From contig JAAHFP010000059.1 of NCBI GenBank assembly GCA_010672925.1, positions 1 through 33,656 on the forward strand: a stretch of 33,656 nucleotides of DNA, written 5' to 3'. This DNA comes from Symploca sp. SIO1C2 (GTDB lineage: Bacteria > Cyanobacteriota > Cyanobacteriia > Cyanobacteriales > Coleofasciculaceae). This document shows, in pieces, positions 16,992 through 25,344 of the stretch. The position numbers and the translations under genes are program-made. The notes below the pieces were generated by a model. That model did no database searches and had not been told where the DNA came from. It worked only from the letters and a program-made list of their open reading frames with translations. Numbering within the stretch: the stretch's first letter is position 1; the number at the start of each line of letters is the position of its first letter.

Positions 16992-18767
16992 CTATACTCC
17001 TGACGCTAATCCTATGGGTATAGCGCGGGGCTTCTGGCTGACAGTTGAAGCTAAAAAGTTTGGCCATGGCTCAGCAGTAGTTCGAGTCACAAAGCAGATT
17101 TTGATCGCTAAAGTCAGGAGAAAAACTTTGGCCAAAGCTGCCAGAAACGCCAGGGTATAGAGGAGAAAACGGGGGTGAGTGAAAAAAAGGGTGGGGAGCT
17201 GAGGGAGCTGAGGGAGCTGAGGAAGCTGGGGGAGCTGAGGGAGCTTATAATTTTTGGACACAAAGCTCAAGAAATCCCACCGAAAATTTTGTTCACCCAG
17301 AACACGGGCAATTACAGGTAGCAACATCGCCAGTGCAGGACTAATCAGCTGTAACAATGCAATTAAGCCAAAGTCAAACAGCCATAACATCGGGCTAGTT
17401 TCCTGCCAAAGGAGGGAATCATAGGGCAATACTTCAACAAGGCTTTCTGTTCTAGCGATCGCTTTGATAGCAGTTCCAGACTTGCTTATAGATGCGTCAG
17501 AAAGGGCAGGGGAAAAGAGATTTAACTCGGTGCGATCGTAAGTAGTTAGTTGAGGCTGACGCGAAGATTTGGTTTGAGTATTCTCTGCATCCCTAGGCCT
17601 CTGTATCCCTGTGTCTCCGCGTCCCCGCGTCCCCGCGTCCCCGCGTCCCCTTGGAGGAGGTAAATCGGTTTTAGTTGAAGACTCCCCCAAGCTCATGTCA
17701 CGATCGAATTCATCGAACCGTGCCTCAAATTTGCGTGCTGCTTGTGCTTTTGCCCAAGACTGTTCTTGAGCCATTTTTCGATCAAATTCGTCGAAAGGAC
17801 TCTCTATTTCCACTTCTCCCAAGTCGAAATAGGTGGCATGTTTCATTTCGTCGCCGATGTTGCCGAATTTGGAAGAAAATCTATTTTTGTGGGAATTATT
17901 TTGATTGGGAGCAGTTGCGATCGCTTCTGAGGTTGTTCGAGGAACGTTTTGCTGTGTCGCAACGGTTTCGGAAATCCAGTCGTCTTTCCCATTGCTCTCA
18001 TCGGATAATGTGGTAACGAGTTCTGGTTCTGATTGGCTTGTCCACTGAGGTAAATGATTCTCTTCCCCATCACCTGGGGTGAACGAATTTTTGCTTGAGA
18101 TTTCTCTTCTCCGCGTCTCCGCGTCCCCGCGTCCCCGCGTCTGCTTTTTGATTGTTCCCCCAACCCTTTTTTCGCTCACCCCATCACCTGGGTATTCTAC
18201 TATGATAGACGCTCCAGTATCGAAAACGTAGGCTTTAAATGATAATTTTGGTGTTTTTGGAGACTGTTTTGGCGATCGCTTTTGCCGATTGGCTGGGCTT
18301 TGGAAATATTCCCTCCTGTCTACTGCCTGTTGCTCTCTGACTTGTAAGTGGGGAATAGGGAATGGGGAATGGGAAATACCACTTTCTGACTCGGCAGTAA
18401 AACTTGTTTCATTAGGACTGTCTTCTTCAAATCCCTGTGTATTGCTTCTGAGTTGTTGTTCTAAATCGAACAAACGATTATTACTCGGAGCAGGTGAAGG
18501 CAATTGCGTTTTTTGCGGTCTCCCGGCTGAGCTTCGGAAATATTCCCTCCTGTCTACTGCCTGTTGCTCCCTGACTTGTAAGTCGGGAATGGGGAATGGG
18601 GAATAGGAAGTGGGAAAGAGTCTACTTTCAGCTTCTGGTGGTGAAAAAATTTTTTCATCGGGACTGCCTTCTTCAAAGTGATTGTGCTGACCCCATCGCC
18701 CCCGAGGGAACAATTCTTGTTCTAGAGCGAGAAGGCGGTTTCTAGCATTAGGGCGATGAGCGTACAT
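16992..18767 (-). CDS. Disordered, membrane-anchored scaffold-like protein sharing motifs with the PAD
   Basis: A 591-residue protein of no known family. Residues 1-180 contain an internal duplication of about 87 residues: each half starts NRL(L/F)-x-LEQ-x-L (10-19, 97-106), passes an FEE-x-SP acidic patch and ends LQVREQQAVDRREYF. The NRLF-x-L-(D/E)-Q motif also opens the PAD. FDEFDR motifs occur at 325 and 351, again as in the PAD. The C-terminal about 140 residues hold several hydrophobic segments (MLWLFDFGLIALLQLISPAL; LLYTLAFLAALAKVFLLTLA) suggesting two to three membrane helices, separated by a five-fold PQL repeat. Several parts are encoded by 7-9 bp DNA repeats. It may tether PAD and partners to a membrane; this is inference. 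No clear ribosome binding site at ATG 18767. Confidence 0.6.
   Translation of the reverse strand: MYAHRPNARNRLLALEQELFPRGRWGQHNHFEEGSPDEKIFSPPEAESRLFPTSYSPFPIPDLQVREQQAVDRREYFRSSAGRPQKTQLPSPAPSNNRLFDLEQQLRSNTQGFEEDSPNETSFTAESESGISHSPFPIPHLQVREQQAVDRREYFQSPANRQKRSPKQSPKTPKLSFKAYVFDTGASIIVEYPGDGVSEKRVGGTIKKQTRGRGDAETRRREISSKNSFTPGDGEENHLPQWTSQSEPELVTTLSDESNGKDDWISETVATQQNVPRTTSEAIATAPNQNNSHKNRFSSKFGNIGDEMKHATYFDLGEVEIESPFDEFDRKMAQEQSWAKAQAARKFEARFDEFDRDMSLGESSTKTDLPPPRGRGDAGTRGRGDTGIQRPRDAENTQTKSSRQPQLTTYDRTELNLFSPALSDASISKSGTAIKAIARTESLVEVLPYDSLLWQETSPMLWLFDFGLIALLQLISPALAMLLPVIARVLGEQNFRWDFLSFVSKNYKLPQLPQLPQLPQLPQLPTLFFTHPRFLLYTLAFLAALAKVFLLTLAIKICFVTRTTAEPWPNFLASTVSQKPRAIPIGLASGV
17193..17245. 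repeat. 9-bp tandem repeat inside a coding region (PQL run)
   Basis: The unit GGGAGCTGA is repeated about five times with one variant unit. Read on the minus strand in frame it yields Pro-Gln-Leu five times. It is a short tandem repeat of the cyanobacterial type that has been kept in frame. Confidence 0.75.
17613..17650. repeat. 8-bp tandem repeat inside a coding region
   Basis: The unit GTCCCCGC is repeated nearly five times. A second array of the same unit lies at 18111-18142, also within the scaffold-like gene. Because 8 is not a multiple of 3, a change of unit number would shift the frame, so these arrays could switch the gene. Confidence 0.7.
18111..18142. repeat. Second 8-bp GTCCCCGC array in the scaffold-like gene
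   Basis: About three to four units with one C-to-T variant. It encodes an Arg/Gly/Asp-rich stretch (RGRGDAETRRR) on the minus strand. Same family as 17613-17650. Confidence 0.65.
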
Positions 18768-18845
18768 AGTAATTTTAGATTTCAGATAGGCTGATTTTGA
18801 GGTTAATAAGATTGTTCAGCTTGCCTCGTGAGCCATCAATTAACT

Positions 18846-19595
18846 TCAAGAATGTGACTTTAAAGTTAAACTAATAACGGCGTAGTGATCGAGGGCGACT
18901 TCGAGCTTTCCCGGCTGATTTTTTAGTTGCTCCTGATTAATTTTGAGTTCGATTTTGTTTTCTCCTGCTGCCATAACAGGAACTCTTTTTCCGTCGAGAA
19001 CTGCCACTGGAAACTCTCCATCACTGGGAGAGAGCATCAAGTTTTTGCCTTCTAAAACTAAGACGCTTTCGTTGTAGATTGTAGTAAACTTGGCATGAGA
19101 AACTAAGGGTGAGTTCTGACGGCGGTGGGCTTGGTTTAATACGCGATCGAGGGCTTGGCGATCGAGTTGTTCTTCTGTATGGGCATCAAGATCGATACCT
19201 CGTTCTTCCTCCACCTGAAGCAAATCTTGGGCTGAGCGGATTCCCAATTTTTCTAGGGCTTGGCGCGTCGCTTCTGGTAAGTCCGTATCTTCGATAGCGA
19301 TATCGTCGCGACTGATGGGTTGAGTCACTTCTTGGATTTGGTGATCGCGAATAGAACCCAGTTGCAAAGTCATTTTAGATGCACCTGCTTCTCCCGGTTT
19401 TGCGGTGGTAAATTTGATATGCCCGCTTTGGTATTCGGGAAAGAGTTGCAAGTCTAAAGCCATATCTCTAACCATGTAAGTCAGCTTGCGATTAGCTCCT
19501 TTTACCGATAGGGTATCTTGAGCGCGATCGAGTTCGTAAATCAGGGCGTCGAGAAATGTGCTCAAGTGCCAGGAATGGTTAGGTCTAGTCACCAT
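18846..19595 (-). CDS. Unknown protein: helix-strand N-terminal domain, HhH-like middle, Ig-like C-terminus
   Basis: A 249-residue soluble protein. The start at ATG 19595 has a strong ribosome binding site (GGAGGT, five bases upstream) and overlaps the end of the preceding gene by 11 bases, so the two are translationally coupled. Residues 10-85 show an amphipathic helix (FLDALIYELDRAQ) followed by strands (YMVRDMALDLQL, IKFTT, MTLQLG), an arrangement resembling small trypco2/DUF2589-type domains of bacterial conflict systems; this is a pattern resemblance only. Residues about 108-130 (LPEATRQALEKLGIRSAQDLL) look like a helix-hairpin-helix. The last about 80 residues form beta strands like an Ig/TIG fold. 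Function unknown; likely an adaptor. Confidence 0.65.
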   Translation of the reverse strand: MVTRPNHSWHLSTFLDALIYELDRAQDTLSVKGANRKLTYMVRDMALDLQLFPEYQSGHIKFTTAKPGEAGASKMTLQLGSIRDHQIQEVTQPISRDDIAIEDTDLPEATRQALEKLGIRSAQDLLQVEEERGIDLDAHTEEQLDRQALDRVLNQAHRRQNSPLVSHAKFTTIYNESVLVLEGKNLMLSPSDGEFPVAVLDGKRVPVMAAGENKIELKINQEQLKNQPGKLEVALDHYAVISLTLKSHS

Positions 19596-19884
19596 GATCA
19601 ACCTCCAAACGGAGCTTGAGGCGGTGAAACACCGGCATAATTGTGGTTTCTGTAGTTTGGGTGGGGGCAGAGCCGTTTAAGGAAAGTTTGCCCGTTTCGT
19701 CGGCTTGGATTAGTAATTCTAAGGGCATTTCTAGTTTTACTGCTTCTACATGCATGGTCGAACCTGTTTGAGGTTCTGCGAGGATTTCGTCCCAATCTGT
19801 GAGCTGTCCTACCACTTCCGCTAAGGGTGAGTGGAGGGTTTGTTGGTTAGGTTGAGAAGTGTTGGCGGGCATGGCTTTGGTCAT
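19585..19884 (-). CDS. Small unknown protein with beta-strand core
   Basis: A 99-residue soluble protein with ATG at 19884. After a polar N-terminus comes a short helix (LAEVVGQLTDWDEIL) and then strands (VEAVKLEMPLELLIQA, FHRLKLRLEV), with a Thr-rich loop between. This helix-plus-strands layout resembles the N-terminal domain of the downstream partner at 18846-19595, with which it overlaps. The pair may form a heterodimer. It lies 39 bases after the hydrolase gene. No family recognised. Confidence 0.6.
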   Translation of the reverse strand: MTKAMPANTSQPNQQTLHSPLAEVVGQLTDWDEILAEPQTGSTMHVEAVKLEMPLELLIQADETGKLSLNGSAPTQTTETTIMPVFHRLKLRLEVDHGD

Positions 19885-19923
19885 TTGCTAGTAGGGACGA
19901 TAACCTTTACCGTTAATGTATGC

Positions 19924-21327
19924 TTAGCGGTGAGTGGTTTTGGGTTCAAGAGCTACGGGAGTAGTTGCAACAGCTTTGTTGAAGATCGCTTGTTGACCGT
20001 TAAGAAAAATGGGGTGTTTATTTACTTCTAGAGCAGACAATTCAGAAGATAATGGTATAGTATCAGAGTCAGCAAGACTGCTTTTACGTGAAGTTTGGTA
20101 CAGGTCTATCAATAAATCGTAAATGCTATTGAAAACGCCATTTTTTTTACCAACTTTATTGAAGGTATCCCCATGCTTAAGCTTTCCATCTGATACAATT
20201 TCTACAATGTTTTGTCTATCTATATTCCCTGCTGCTTTCTGGCTCGACAATGTTACTGTTCCGTCTCCAATTACAGTCTTAGATTGCATCTTTTCATTTA
20301 CTATCCCTACTGTCGGAATTCCCGAAACAACAACTAGCCTAGTCGAATGGTAAAAATATCTCCCTAGGAAATCGTGAAACTTAATAGCACTCTGAAGATT
20401 ATTTTTTAGCGAATCCAGACAGACTTTTTCATTTAAGCCATCAACCTTCTTGAATTGACTCTTCTGCTTTGAAAGTACATTTTTTACTAAATTTTCAAGG
20501 GGATTAGATAGGGCAGATATACCGTTTTGTTTATCATTTTTTACAGCAATAATTGTTTGCTTAGCATACTCTCTAACCGGCAAAATTTCGCACATAGACG
20601 GGATAAAGCAGGCTTTAACTGCAAAGTCAAAGCCCGTTCTTCCGAGAACGTATTGTTCCGCAACATCAGCATTGTCCATGGTCACCCCTCGATGAAAACG
20701 TATATAGGCTTCGGGGGCACCAAAATTAGGAGCAACGACGTGGATGACGCCAAGGCATTTTTTATGGATTGAAAGGAATTGATGGCTGACTGTACTGTGC
20801 TTTATATCTACCATTTTAAGAGCGGCACGGACGGGTAATGCTCCCATACTGTGAGTGATATAGATAAAACCATCAAATTTAGACTTTTGTAGAATCTCTT
20901 TAGTTCTAAGTGCAATTCTATTTGCAGATTGCAAATTTGATTGAAAAAAGTTATATCCTATAACATAAACAAAAGGCTTAAATGGAAATTTGTCGTACTT
21001 TTGGCAATCATTTAAGAAATCATGGTAAGTTCCTGAATAAGCTTGATTCCATCCATATTGATCACTCTGTTCAGGTTCCCAGTCTAAAGCGTTTTTCCTG
21101 AGGTAATTAGCGACTTTTGTCGCAGGTGGCGTTACGTAGTTACGAACCATCAGCACGCTATTATCTGGTGCATATCCACTGTTTGAATTTTTAATACCTT
21201 TTTCATAGAGGTTGGAGGCTCCGATTGCAGGTACAAGTATGATCGCGATTTTTGGCTTCTTTTTCTCGTCCTCTTCACGAAGCACATAAGGATTAGGGAG
21301 CGAATCTCCATAATTTGATACTGTCAT
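19924..21327 (-). CDS. LCAT-like alpha/beta hydrolase (putative lipase/phospholipase) with C-terminal tag
   Basis: A 467-residue protein; AGGAG lies eight bases before ATG 21327. The core is an alpha/beta hydrolase: an N-terminal strand and oxyanion region (IAIILVPAIGASNLY), nucleophile elbow ITHSMGALPVRAAL, an acid in GDGTVTLSS and a late His in KHGDTF. These spacings and the GDGTV block match LCAT/PGAP1-like lipases and several type VI lipase effectors, which hydrolyse membrane phospholipids. There is no signal peptide. The last about 30 residues (FLNGQQAIFNKAV, ATTPVALEPKTT) are closely similar to the end of the neighbouring protein at 21482-23230. The gene is AT-rich and lacks HIP1 sites, unlike its surroundings. 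Substrate unknown. Confidence 0.75.
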   Translation of the reverse strand: MTVSNYGDSLPNPYVLREEDEKKKPKIAIILVPAIGASNLYEKGIKNSNSGYAPDNSVLMVRNYVTPPATKVANYLRKNALDWEPEQSDQYGWNQAYSGTYHDFLNDCQKYDKFPFKPFVYVIGYNFFQSNLQSANRIALRTKEILQKSKFDGFIYITHSMGALPVRAALKMVDIKHSTVSHQFLSIHKKCLGVIHVVAPNFGAPEAYIRFHRGVTMDNADVAEQYVLGRTGFDFAVKACFIPSMCEILPVREYAKQTIIAVKNDKQNGISALSNPLENLVKNVLSKQKSQFKKVDGLNEKVCLDSLKNNLQSAIKFHDFLGRYFYHSTRLVVVSGIPTVGIVNEKMQSKTVIGDGTVTLSSQKAAGNIDRQNIVEIVSDGKLKHGDTFNKVGKKNGVFNSIYDLLIDLYQTSRKSSLADSDTIPLSSELSALEVNKHPIFLNGQQAIFNKAVATTPVALEPKTTHR

Positions 21328-21481
21328 GTTTAAGTCTCCTAAAAATTTAAAACTACTTAGAGAAAACTGTGTCTAAATTCACAGAAAAATTCAGGTTATT
21401 TTAGCGCACCCCGATCGCACTCCTTAAGAACTCGTACCCACAAAATGAGCCACACTAGGTACAGGAAAATAAACCGTGCGC
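21328..21481. other. Gap between the hydrolase and ART-like genes
   Basis: 154 bases, AT-rich. It includes the ribosome binding site of the hydrolase (AGGAG) and one near-HIP1 site. A secondary promoter is possible; nothing distinct is seen. Confidence 0.35.
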
Positions 21482-23230
21482 TCAATAACTTTTCTTGTTA
21501 ATGTATAATTGTCGGGGAGTGGTTTTGGGTTCTATAGTGACAGGAGTGGTAGTAACAGCCTTGTCAAAGATTACTTTTTCGCCGTTGAGAAGAATAGCTT
21601 CATGGGAAGAGTCTAGCATTAAGTCAGACTGAGAGAAAGCTTGCATAGGAAGTGACAAAATAGAAGAAAAGTTGTTGATTAACTTAAAACTTTTGATTTC
21701 ATATTTAATTGTCGCCTTCATGAATAGTTGATTATTCTGATTCTCGCATTCCCCTTCTAGGTAACTACCGACTTTATAGTCATTTTGAATTTTGGAAATG
21801 AATTGATTTGCAAGCTGTTCATCCCCAAAGAAGTGTTGCGACGCAATTAACTTCAGATTTGGCTTTTCGTGGAAAAAATTGCTTTTGTGATCTTTGTAGG
21901 CATATTTAACTTCGAGAACCTGCGCCAGTATTCCATCTGTACGAATAGGGCCTAAATGGAAACGTCGAAGTTTGATACCAGCTAAGATATGCTCTAGTGG
22001 GACGGAGCGAACGCCCCGCTCTTTGCAATGACCAGAAGGGTTTCCGAATAATTCTTCTGAGATTTCCTGGGTATTGATATATTCTCCAAATAGGCGGGAA
22101 ATGTAAAGATAATTTTCGGTTACAAACAACTTCTTTTTTTCAAAATTGTTCTTTACTTTATGACGAAGCTTAACATCTGCAACAAAAATTTTAAATTTAG
22201 ATTCTTGAGCTTTTTTGTAATCTGTATCAGTCCATTGCTTGAGGTTTTTTTCTATAGTCATTCCGACGTTTATTTTGACTGGATAAATCGACGAATCGTC
22301 AAGTAGAGGGAAGCCGAGTGCAAGATCTTGTCTTGGAGCAATGCTAATAACAGAAAACAAGCAGTTATCCCCTGCCAACTCACGTACATACATCCACGGA
22401 TCGTCCTTGAACGGATTCCAATTTGCATTTGTGTTGTCTAAGTTTACTTCGACCTTCGCTATTGTTCCTTTGTGACCTATAATTGTCTTAAAATCCCTTG
22501 AATCTCCTCGATAAACGATCGCTATCTTACTTGGAATATTTGTTATTTTTTTCTGCTTATTGGCAGAGGTAAAGTTAATATACTCCGGAAAGACATTTTT
22601 AATTGTTTTCCAATCCTTTGTGTCTTCGGGATTATTTTCCGTGAGCTCTTGAACATTTTTGGGAATAATTGGAACAAATCCTATTACCCTGATTATTTCC
22701 AAAAGTTTTTTCTTTACCTTATCACTTTTAGGCGGGAGGAGATAGGGAATCTTTAATTCTATCTCTTTCTTTTTGCGCTCATATTCTTGGTCTATTTTAC
22801 TAGTATCATTTTTTAGCTCTTTGTTTAGCTGTTCTTTCCTTATTTTTTTTAACTCTTCTAGCTTAATAAAAGAATCTAAAATATCTTTTTTTGATTCTTT
22901 TATCTTCTGGATTTGTTGATGCAATTTCAGCTCTTTAGGAGATCCGTAGATTAATGTGAGCAATTTTTGGACAATTTCAATATTTTTTATACTCTTTAAG
23001 CTCACTTGTGTGATTAAATAGTTGTACCACCATCCGAAATCTTTGGGTTCTGAGTTAATCCTGTAGAGATTTCGAGCGATTAGATTGGCATAATCACCAT
23101 CGACAAATTCCTTGGCTGCTTCTTGTGTCCATGCTGGAATTTCTTCGAGTTCCTTTTGAAGCGATATGATACGCTTCTCTTGCTCTTTCCAATACTCTGA
23201 CCTGTTGCTATATGATTCAGAGGAAAACAT
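21482..23230 (-). CDS. Unknown protein with possible ADP-ribosyltransferase-like core and shared C-terminal tag
   Basis: A 582-residue soluble protein; AGGAG nine bases before ATG 23230. Residues about 100-185 are Lys/Glu-rich and probably coiled coil. The middle (about 235-415) has an order of motifs like R-S-E ADP-ribosyltransferases: a strand with VYRGD (R241), a strand NCLFSVIS (S293, S296) followed by APRQDLALGF, and a later KERGVRSVPLEHILAG (E404). The usual E/Q two residues before the catalytic Glu is a Cys here, so activity is doubtful. The C-terminal tag (LLNGEKVIFDKAV, TTTPVTIEPKTTPR) is homologous to that of the hydrolase at 19924-21327. No signal peptide. AT-rich with no HIP1 site. 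The ART idea is a hypothesis. Confidence 0.5.
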   Translation of the reverse strand: MFSSESYSNRSEYWKEQEKRIISLQKELEEIPAWTQEAAKEFVDGDYANLIARNLYRINSEPKDFGWWYNYLITQVSLKSIKNIEIVQKLLTLIYGSPKELKLHQQIQKIKESKKDILDSFIKLEELKKIRKEQLNKELKNDTSKIDQEYERKKKEIELKIPYLLPPKSDKVKKKLLEIIRVIGFVPIIPKNVQELTENNPEDTKDWKTIKNVFPEYINFTSANKQKKITNIPSKIAIVYRGDSRDFKTIIGHKGTIAKVEVNLDNTNANWNPFKDDPWMYVRELAGDNCLFSVISIAPRQDLALGFPLLDDSSIYPVKINVGMTIEKNLKQWTDTDYKKAQESKFKIFVADVKLRHKVKNNFEKKKLFVTENYLYISRLFGEYINTQEISEELFGNPSGHCKERGVRSVPLEHILAGIKLRRFHLGPIRTDGILAQVLEVKYAYKDHKSNFFHEKPNLKLIASQHFFGDEQLANQFISKIQNDYKVGSYLEGECENQNNQLFMKATIKYEIKSFKLINNFSSILSLPMQAFSQSDLMLDSSHEAILLNGEKVIFDKAVTTTPVTIEPKTTPRQLYINKKSY

Positions 23231-23285
23231 TTTTTTTACTCCTAGTTTGACGATCTCTCAGAAAAGAATGCGGCAGTAATGAGTC

Positions 23286-25274
23286 TTAGTATGTGTTTGA
23301 CGAACTCGTGCCTATAAAGTGAGCAACCCTCGGAATGGGAAAACAAACAGTGCGATCGCTCAATTCCAAAACGTGACCATTAGCATCGCTATCCATCACC
23401 TGTTTGAGCACGACTCGCCGCAAATCTACCTCCGGATATACCCAAAGAGTGGCGTTATCTCCCTCATCTCCTTCAAACTCCACCTGAGTCCGTGCTAGTT
23501 GATGGAAACTATCGCGAAACTCGCAGCAACACAATGCCGCCATCTCCTCGTCGTCAAGGCGGGGTTTATCAGAAATCCAAGCCAATAAACGCTCTAGCTG
23601 CTTTGGACTCAGCACCATACCCGTTTTCAACTTGCCAGATTGGTCGCCTCTGTGCTGATCATCCATGTGGAGCATGGTTTCCATCCGGGCATTATTTCGC
23701 TCCTCTGGCTCCAAAACATAGTAGTACTTGCAGTCTAGATCAATAGTCTGGCCATCTTCTGCAAAATCTCCTTGCCAAACCTTATGCCAGTAGGGACGAT
23801 ACTCTTTGGGGTCGTTGAGGGGAATCGTTTCTTCTACACCTTCTAGGCGATCAAAGATATAGTCTCCCACCAAAGTCACCAAAACCGCCGTACTGGTTCC
23901 CAAGCGTTTTTTGTTGCCTGTGTGACTGGAGTGGGCTGTCCAGGTCAACACTGCACAGATCAGATATTCTTCGTTAGGTTTGAGCGATCGCAACTGTCCT
24001 CGACTCAACCGGAAACTACCATAAACCGGCCCTGAGTGTAAGTTTTCCACCGGATATTTTTCTTCAGCTAACACTTCCAAAGTTTCCGGATTCTTCACTA
24101 ACAGTCGCACTGTTCCCCGGCTAATGGGACGGGGGGTATCTAATATCAAGGGAAAGGTAAGATCTTCATCAATGCGATACAACACCCGCGAAGCTCCCCC
24201 CGTTATTTGGGGGTGAATACTGGCAAAGTGGAGTTGCACTGTTTCCTGGCGGTGGTATTCTGGTTCCCGACCTTTGAGACCATTGCGCAGGGGAAGAAGA
24301 TCGGGATCGTCATTGTGAAGTTCGTCGGCGATTGCCTGGATAAAGCCGGGAAAATGCTTGCCCACTTCTAAGGCTCCGTGAGCAATCGTCCCGAGTAAAA
24401 CCCGCGATCTCATCGGCCCGGACGAAATTGTCCGCACGGTTTCTGGGTGCAAGGAACGCCCCAACAATGGCATTAAAGCTGGCATCTGGTCAAACACTCC
24501 TGACGGGAGCATTGCTTTGCCAGGAAAAGGGGAATAGCTTTCAAAACTCAGGGCTTTGGCAGTACTTGGTGCTGCCTTTGCCTTCTGAAGTTGAGAGATT
24601 AAGCTCACAATTTGATTGAGAGTATCGGGGTTTTGCAGCTGCGCCTTAATCTGTTGCGAGTGTCCCCCCGTCCCTGGGAATAAGGTATCGAGTAATTTAG
24701 TCACCCCCGTAACAGCAACTCCTGCTTCAGGGCCTAAAACGCTAGTTAGGATGGGGGCGGCAACCGGTGCGACAGCTTTGACTGCTTTAACAACACCAGA
24801 AGCTACTTTGCCGACAACTTTGCCAATGCTGCTGAACAATCCCATCTCAGTGCTGTAGGATTGTTGGTAGCTAAAGGGCTGGGTAGGGACTAGTTGATTG
24901 TCCATAACACTTGGGGAAGAAAACGATAGGGAAATGGGTTTAGAGTTAGAGGTGATGGGAACCGGAATTATTGGGGAAAGAGCTGGGCCATTGCGCTGGC
25001 GATCGCGAAAGCTATACAGTTGCAAGTAACGGTAGCGGAAATCGAAGCGATCGCTCGGTATTTCTACAAAAGTACGACCCAGGGTTTCCGGTGGTAAAGG
25101 ACCGAAAACGGGAGAAACAAATCGAGCATTTTCCAAAAATGTCAGACCGTTTCGAGTAAAGGTTTTATCATCCCCAATGCTATAAGCGTAGAACCGATTC
25201 ACTGTGCCAATATCAATGTGAAAACGGGTTGTTTTGCCTTGATTAGCTTTAAATTGGATGATTGCCAGTGCCAT
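23286..25274 (-). CDS. Large unknown protein with amphipathic Gly/Ala-rich segment and beta domains
   Basis: A 662-residue protein. The first about 105 residues look beta-rich (IIQFKANQGKTTRFHIDIG...). Residues about 145-205 form a Gly/Ala/Val-rich amphipathic stretch (GLFSSIGKVVGKVASGVVKA, then VAPVAAPILTSVLG) that resembles membrane-active helices of viral capsid-penetration proteins and pore formers. Further on is an Ig-like section (RGTVRLLVKNPETLEVLAEE... GSFRLSRGQLRSLKPNEEYLICAVLTW) and a helical/beta C-terminus. No signal peptide or classic transmembrane helix. No ribosome binding site is seen before ATG 25274, where a repeat-rich gap begins. Family not recognised; a structural or membrane-disrupting role is possible. 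Confidence 0.6.
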   Translation of the reverse strand: MALAIIQFKANQGKTTRFHIDIGTVNRFYAYSIGDDKTFTRNGLTFLENARFVSPVFGPLPPETLGRTFVEIPSDRFDFRYRYLQLYSFRDRQRNGPALSPIIPVPITSNSKPISLSFSSPSVMDNQLVPTQPFSYQQSYSTEMGLFSSIGKVVGKVASGVVKAVKAVAPVAAPILTSVLGPEAGVAVTGVTKLLDTLFPGTGGHSQQIKAQLQNPDTLNQIVSLISQLQKAKAAPSTAKALSFESYSPFPGKAMLPSGVFDQMPALMPLLGRSLHPETVRTISSGPMRSRVLLGTIAHGALEVGKHFPGFIQAIADELHNDDPDLLPLRNGLKGREPEYHRQETVQLHFASIHPQITGGASRVLYRIDEDLTFPLILDTPRPISRGTVRLLVKNPETLEVLAEEKYPVENLHSGPVYGSFRLSRGQLRSLKPNEEYLICAVLTWTAHSSHTGNKKRLGTSTAVLVTLVGDYIFDRLEGVEETIPLNDPKEYRPYWHKVWQGDFAEDGQTIDLDCKYYYVLEPEERNNARMETMLHMDDQHRGDQSGKLKTGMVLSPKQLERLLAWISDKPRLDDEEMAALCCCEFRDSFHQLARTQVEFEGDEGDNATLWVYPEVDLRRVVLKQVMDSDANGHVLELSDRTVCFPIPRVAHFIGTSSSNTY

Positions 25275-25304
25275 TTTTTAGGTGGTAGGTAGGACTTGCT
25301 GAAT

Positions 25305-25344
25305 AAGTAACAAGTAACAAGTAACAAGTAACAAGTAACAAGTA
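25305..25344. repeat. Heptamer array AAGTAAC upstream of the 662-residue protein gene
   Basis: Six nearly perfect copies of the 7-bp unit sit 30-70 bases before the start codon at 25274. Just beside it, GGACTTGCTGAATAAG (25292-25307) resembles a sequence at 31850-31866 and may be an old insertion-sequence end. Confidence 0.75.

Noticed and set aside
25305-25344. Tandem AAGTAAC units as a CRISPR-like array
   Set aside because: Units are only 7 bp and without spacers; a simple heptamer repeat.
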